From Amyelois transitella (lineage: Eukaryota; Arthropoda; Insecta; Lepidoptera; Pyralidae), in NCBI RefSeq assembly GCF_032362555.1, contig NC_083505.1, positions 5,509,501-5,573,500 of the forward strand: a stretch of DNA of 64,000 nucleotides. Reading direction: 5' to 3'. The translations under genes were made by a program, and so were the position numbers. Shown here piece after piece: positions 59,659 to 64,000 of the stretch. Each line of letters opens with the position of its first letter. The stretch's first letter is position 1. Below the pieces are notes generated by a model. The model searched no databases. It was not told the origin of the DNA and saw only the letters and a list, made by a program, of their open reading frames with translations.

Positions 59659-60590
59659 ATGGAAGATTGTCTTATTTCTACTTTCATCGAAGTGCTTAGC
59701 TATGAAAATTATGTTAAATTGTCACAGTTGCATGCTAATCGCTTTTTCAGAGCCGTAGGTAACAGTTATACCTACGGCTGCTACGTACATAAGTTGACTA
59801 ACATGATCTTACGGCGAGGGTATCGTGACGCTACAGTAAGTATCATACAATGCAAATGAAAACGGCTTTGACCCAATCTGGTCAGGGACATATTTCCAGC
59901 AACAGGTTCTCGGATGTCAGACGGAGTAAAGTTTTATAAGGAGGTACCTAAAATAATTTAATTTAATTATTCGAATAATTGACAATTTTAAATTAGTATA
60001 CATTTTAGGAGGGCCCGTCTCGTATAGAGTGGTTGCTATCTTATGAGTATCAGAGGATGTGGGTAGAGGAAAGGGAGCAATGGAAGAAGCGAATGTATCC
60101 CGAGAATACAACAGTCAACGTAGACATCGTTAAGCGTTACGTACTATCTTTCAAAACTAATAATCCGCCTCCAAAACCAGAAAAGAAAACTCCTTTTAAA
60201 ATGAAGAAGTAAGTTATCCTTTTAGTGTAGCGACACACGTCCTAAAAGTTGATGTCAAGAATATATTAAACAGATGAGCTTACATAAAGAGCTCAATGCA
60301 TGTATAAAATAAATGTAGTGAATACAGGGATCATGGCAAATTAAAAATGTTTAGTAAGCCTTTAAGTGGTTCGCCTGGGCGTGTACTTATAGTAACTTTA
60401 TCAGTTTTAATAAAGACTGCAATTGCAATATCTTTGCAAATCTAAAATATTGTAGTGGCACATTTTAATATAAGTACCTTAAACTTTTTCCAGATTTAAT
60501 GGAATTGGAAGCAAAACTACAACAAAACGCCCAGCTGATGACAAAGCAATGAGTTATGAGAAGAAAAAGAAGCCTGGTGATAAGAAATAA
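59659..60590 (+). CDS. Unrecognised three-exon gene, 157-aa protein with lysine-rich tail
   Basis: Exons 59659-59835, 60009-60208 and 60494-60590 join with GT-AG introns ('aca|gtaagt', 'ttttag|gag', 'gaa|gtaagt', 'tttccag|att') in phases 0 and 2, giving 157 codons and TAA at 60588. The protein begins MEDCLISTFIEVLSYENYVK, has aromatic helical segments (RIEWLLSYEYQRMWVEEREQ WKKR), and ends in a Pro/Lys-rich part (NNPPPKPEKK) and a basic tail (AMSYEKKKKPGDKK). There is no signal peptide or membrane segment. I do not recognise the family. An in-frame stop at 59614 precedes the ATG, so this start is likely. ATTAAA at 60647-60652 is a possible poly(A) signal. It is convergent with DNAJC7. Confidence 0.7.
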
Positions 60591-61669
60591 TGCTTCCCCT
60601 AAGTTCCTATGTATTTGATTTATTTTTACATTATGGCTTCTTGCCAATTAAATGAATGTTTATATTTCTGAGTAATTTTTTTTGTACCTACCTGAAAACT
60701 CAAATGAGGAATAGATTTGTACAATAATAACATAGAATATAGGCGTAAATTTCTCGTTTAATACCAATAACACTAACTTTTTCAAAGAATTTTTTTTTAC
60801 AATTTAATACATACAAAGGGTGCGTTCGGATATTTTTATTTTTGAATTATTCTTCGAATTACCAGCAGGCTAACAAAATATCGTTTACATTTCAATGTAA
60901 TCGCACCCTTAGTAATATGTAATCAAGACACTATCTTTTTATTTATTACGCACTACCCTGTGGCACTAGCTGTCCCTCTAGGGGCTAAAACAAACATGTC
61001 CATTCTATTCCTGATTGAGTATTGTATAATCTAATCGAAAAGTTTGAACACGATACCATTTTCTCGTTCGATACTTTGTTTTCGTCGAACTTTTAAATTA
61101 ATTAGTACGGCAACTAGTCTGCTTAGTATAGTCGTTAGCGACTGTCGTATTCACATAAATACCACAAGACACTCAATTATCCACCAGAAACTAGCATTCC
61201 ATACGCGATAGTCGCGAGCGACTTAATTTAACCAGAATTAGCCGTACGAGGTTTTACGTGGTTCAGAAAGCTTTATAGAAACACTATCAAAACTTTTTGA
61301 GAATAAACAAAATGACGCTATAAACACTTTAAAAAATTATAATGGAAAATTAAAATTACTTAATCAAATCAGTCAATTATATAAATAGAATTACTAGAAT
61401 ATGAATTGTAATCTATATAAACCTTAGTTATTCCTTTATTATCCCTTATAAGACTTGCGTCATCAAAAGACATTTTTAAACTACAATTAATTTGATATTG
61501 GGAAAATATTCTATAGAAAGGCATAAAATTTTGATTAAAATCTTTGTTCAATATTTTGGAATGACTTGTGTGATGGGATCGAATTAGTTGAAAAGCTATG
61601 GAACAACGAATTATAGTTTTAATTGTACACTCTTGGTTTTATGGTCACGTTGCGTTGCCGGTCGGCAGT
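60591..61669. other. Region between convergent genes
   Basis: Contains the 3'UTR of the plus-strand gene and probably the 3'UTR of DNAJC7; an AATAAA on the minus strand lies at 61435-61440, about 230 nt past that stop. Two similar palindromic words, 'gtcgttagcgac' near 61130 and 'gtcgcgagcgac' near 61210, flank the middle. No further gene seen. Confidence 0.5.
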
Positions 61670-64000
61670 TTAACCAAACTGGAAGGTGAATCCGGCATTG
61701 GAAAAGCCGCCTGCGCCCGAGTCGAAGTTGAAGTGTTGTCCACCGCGGTTGAAGAATGACTGGAACACCACGTTGGGGTCGATGTCTGGGAAACAAACAT
61801 TTTACGTCAAGTCCCAACTGGGATTGTACTTTTTTGTTGTTGCTGTATTTTTTTATTTTATTATTTATAGGTATCGTCTATATGACCGAGCGACATGAAT
61901 AGTGCCCGTTGTAAGCCCTATACAAAACACTGCCACATTTCTTTTAACATGAAAGTGGATATAAGATATGGAGTGTTTTTTTGTGAAAGAATTAACTTCC
62001 ATATACATATTTATTACTTAGAAACATTTAAATTTATAATACAAGCATGAACAGAGTATGCCAGCGGCTCTGCTCGCAAATAACTTATTAGACGGTCTTT
62101 AGGCTGTACGGAGTAGACAGCGCCAACAGTCTCGTAGACTGAAAGGTAACATTCAATTGGATGGCTCTATGTAGGAATTAGGCACTTTAGTAACGGGCTT
62201 TTCACCTAAGAGTTTGTTAGCCGTGAAAAATAATCTACTTTTGCCGATAGGACCGGTTACATCTTGCCCTTCTTTTGACCAATGATCCTATATTGGGTGA
62301 GTCAGGGTTATACGAACTCCCCGTTTGATCTCCGCATCCTTTGCAGAGGAACCTAACCCATATTAGATTATGGTTACACAGCACTCAACTAATACTCATA
62401 AAAGTCATTGATACATGGGCGAGATAATAATATGCGTGTAAACTGACCTCCCATGCCGGTGTTGTCGTCGTCGAGGTCGTGGCCGTGGTCGTAGCGAGCT
62501 CGCTTCTTCGGGTCGCTGAGGATGCCGTACGCCTCGCCCACTTCCTGCAATCACAACACTCTTATCAATATTATTATTTTATACTAGCTTTTATCAGAGA
62601 TATTTTACATACATACATACTTTAAATCACAATGTATTGTTGTGAATTTGATGATGTTGAATGCAAAAATGCTGCAGTGCAATTCTTTTACCGCGTCTTC
62701 TGTGTGACTTTTTTGAAGCGGCACTAAAATTTTCTATTTTATGTCAACTAATATTGTGAACACAAAAGATGCGGCAATTATTGAGTGACGTTCGAAATGT
62801 GTCACACTAATAATTAAAAATGAGTTTGTAATGGGAGGCCTAGACGCCGTGTGCCGTGTGGTGTGTGCCGTGCGGAGTGTGGAGTGTGGAGGCCGACCTT
62901 GAAGCGGCGCTCCTGCTCGCGGCGCTCGCCGTCGGGCGCGCCGGCGTGGCGGTCGGGGTGGTGCACGAGGGCTCGCTTCCTGCAAACATTACATTCTATG
63001 TGTAACTACGTAGCGTCCCGGTACCATTTATGATTAATTTCATACATGATTTATAAATAAATAAAGTATTCTATGTGACAACTCGGTTTTTAACTATGTA
63101 TAGGTATGCTTTCCAAATTTTATACGAATTGGAATGTGTCTGTGAAAGTGTAACAGGCAAATAGACAACAGTTACTTTCGTATTTATGATATTAGTAAGA
63201 ATTCCAATGCGGCGCGTAATATATGTTCTTTTTTATTCTTTTATTTCCCTCTAAGGCAGGCGTAGTTTTACGTTTGCTATTTATATTATATACTAACTAT
63301 AGAACTTCAAAATTACCTGTAAGCCTTTTTAATGTCATCTTCCGAAGCCGTCTTATCAATTCCCAGTATTTTATAATAGTCCTTGCGCTTGGACTTCTTT
63401 AGCGCCAACTTGGCTTCCTGCAGCAGTTGTTTGTTCTCCTTGCTCTTGTCAATCTTGTACAGTCTCTCGTAATCCTTCACAGCTTCTTCGAATTCACCGA
63501 GTTCGGTGTAGCATTTAGCGCGGCGGAGTAGAGCCTAGTTATAGCAAGAACAGACAAATTTTGGTCAGTAAAATGTTAATTTCAAATGTAAAAGTCAATT
63601 AAAGGAAAGGCTAATAAACTTGGTATTTTTTTTTGGCACTACACTAGCAACTTGTTATTATTGAGTCCAGTTCCATCATTAAGCCAATAGCTGAATGTGG
63701 CCTTTCAGTCTTTTCTAGAATGCAGACTCTGTCTACCACGTAAGAGATAACGACATGCTAAAGCACAAAAATTCACTGGTTGACTGGAAGAGACCCCTTC
63801 ATAAGTCATCTTCATGGGATAAGTCCGCCATTGCAAGCAATTTATTTCTTGTATAACTACTGTGTTCTATTACTAAAAAATGTGTAAGTTTCTATGCAAT
63901 AAACAAATTCATGCCAATCTTCTATAAGCAAAATGGTGACTTACCTTTACATAGTTTTCGTCTAGTTCGAGAGCAGCAGTGCAAGCTTCAGCCGCCTCCT
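61670..64000 (-). CDS. DNAJC7: DnaJ homolog subfamily C member 7 (TPR2), 3' part
   Basis: Six exons on the minus strand: 64000-63945 (runs off the window), 63534-63317, 62979-62898, 62544-62448 and 61785-61670, all GT-AG and in frame, with the first one partial (five exons in all visible). They encode the last TPR repeat ([20 protein letters not shown]), the linker [17 protein letters not shown], a full J domain with HHPDRH (the HPD motif that stimulates Hsp70), [20 protein letters not shown], and a glycine/phenylalanine tail ending FTFQFG and TAA. DNAJC7 is a cytosolic co-chaperone whose TPRs hold Hsp70 and Hsp90 while the J domain drives Hsp70 ATPase. The tail and motif order match the family closely. 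The N-terminal TPRs lie beyond 64000. Confidence 0.93.
62096..62435. repeat. SINE fragment and dispersed repeat in DNAJC7 intron
   Basis: About 62096-62210 resembles the SINE-like family ('gtacggagtagacagcgcca', 'acagtctcgtagactgaaag'). About 62250-62435 has 'tgatcctatattgggtgagt', 'ctccgcatcctttgcagagg', 'aacctaacccatattagatt' and 'gtcattgatacatgggcg', the same order as 37295-37500. Both lie in the last intron of DNAJC7. Confidence 0.5.
63776..63850 (+). repeat. Dispersed repeat in DNAJC7 intron
   Basis: 'ggttgactggaagagacccc' and 'catgggataagtccgccatt' are shared with about 31999-32060. The family is widespread in Lepidoptera and is probably a LINE or SINE 3' part. Confidence 0.5.

Overview
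This 64-kb window is AT-rich nuclear DNA of a lepidopteran insect, probably a moth of the noctuid type. The evidence is the combination of short exons with GT-AG introns, a 25-aa ribosomal protein gene, and dispersed repeats typical of Lepidoptera: Helitrons that end in CTAGT, SINE-like elements carrying the 'ccttgcggggtagagcc' block, and jockey-like, RTE-like and Tc1-like relics. There is no bacterial or viral gene organisation.

Layout. Positions 1-24478 hold no gene I can confirm: AT-rich DNA with transposon relics, hairpins and a few exon-like islands. At 24479-24656 (minus) lies the probable first coding exon of an AGC kinase, best fit Pka-C3/PRKX. From 46160 down to 27216 (minus) runs one large gene that I assembled exon by exon: 26 coding exons whose lengths sum to 6663 nt and keep a single frame, giving about 2220 aa. 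Its C-terminal third matches the WD40 region of TFIIIC110 (GTF3C2). Its middle is a serial array of about 12 zinc-finger-like modules that alternate between two types, mostly one per exon. Its N-terminal half is one 2.8-kb exon of low-complexity sequence. Near its 3' end a 12.5-copy, 111-bp tandem array repeats an exon end together with the probable 5' splice site.

From 48.8 to 52.2 kb lie a SINE, a decayed jockey-like retrotransposon, an unassigned terminal exon and a 661-bp inverted-repeat element built of GATTCGAATC-like words. On the right, four genes follow: RpL41 (52333-52495, plus, one coding intron and a 3'UTR intron), an apparently intronless BARD1-like gene (55930-57531, plus), an unrecognised three-exon gene with a lysine-rich tail (59659-60590, plus), and the 3' part of DNAJC7/TPR2 (61670-64000, minus, running off the window).

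The genes do not form an operon or pathway. They are ordinary insect genes for Pol III transcription, translation, ubiquitin ligation/DNA repair, chaperoning and signalling. The most unusual items are the zinc-finger-array/TFIIIC fusion, the tandem array built from its own exon-intron junction, a decayed duplicate of the next exon, and a 72-bp-arm inverted repeat at 58.5 kb. Exon limits were read by eye from splice consensus and frame, without transcript or database evidence.
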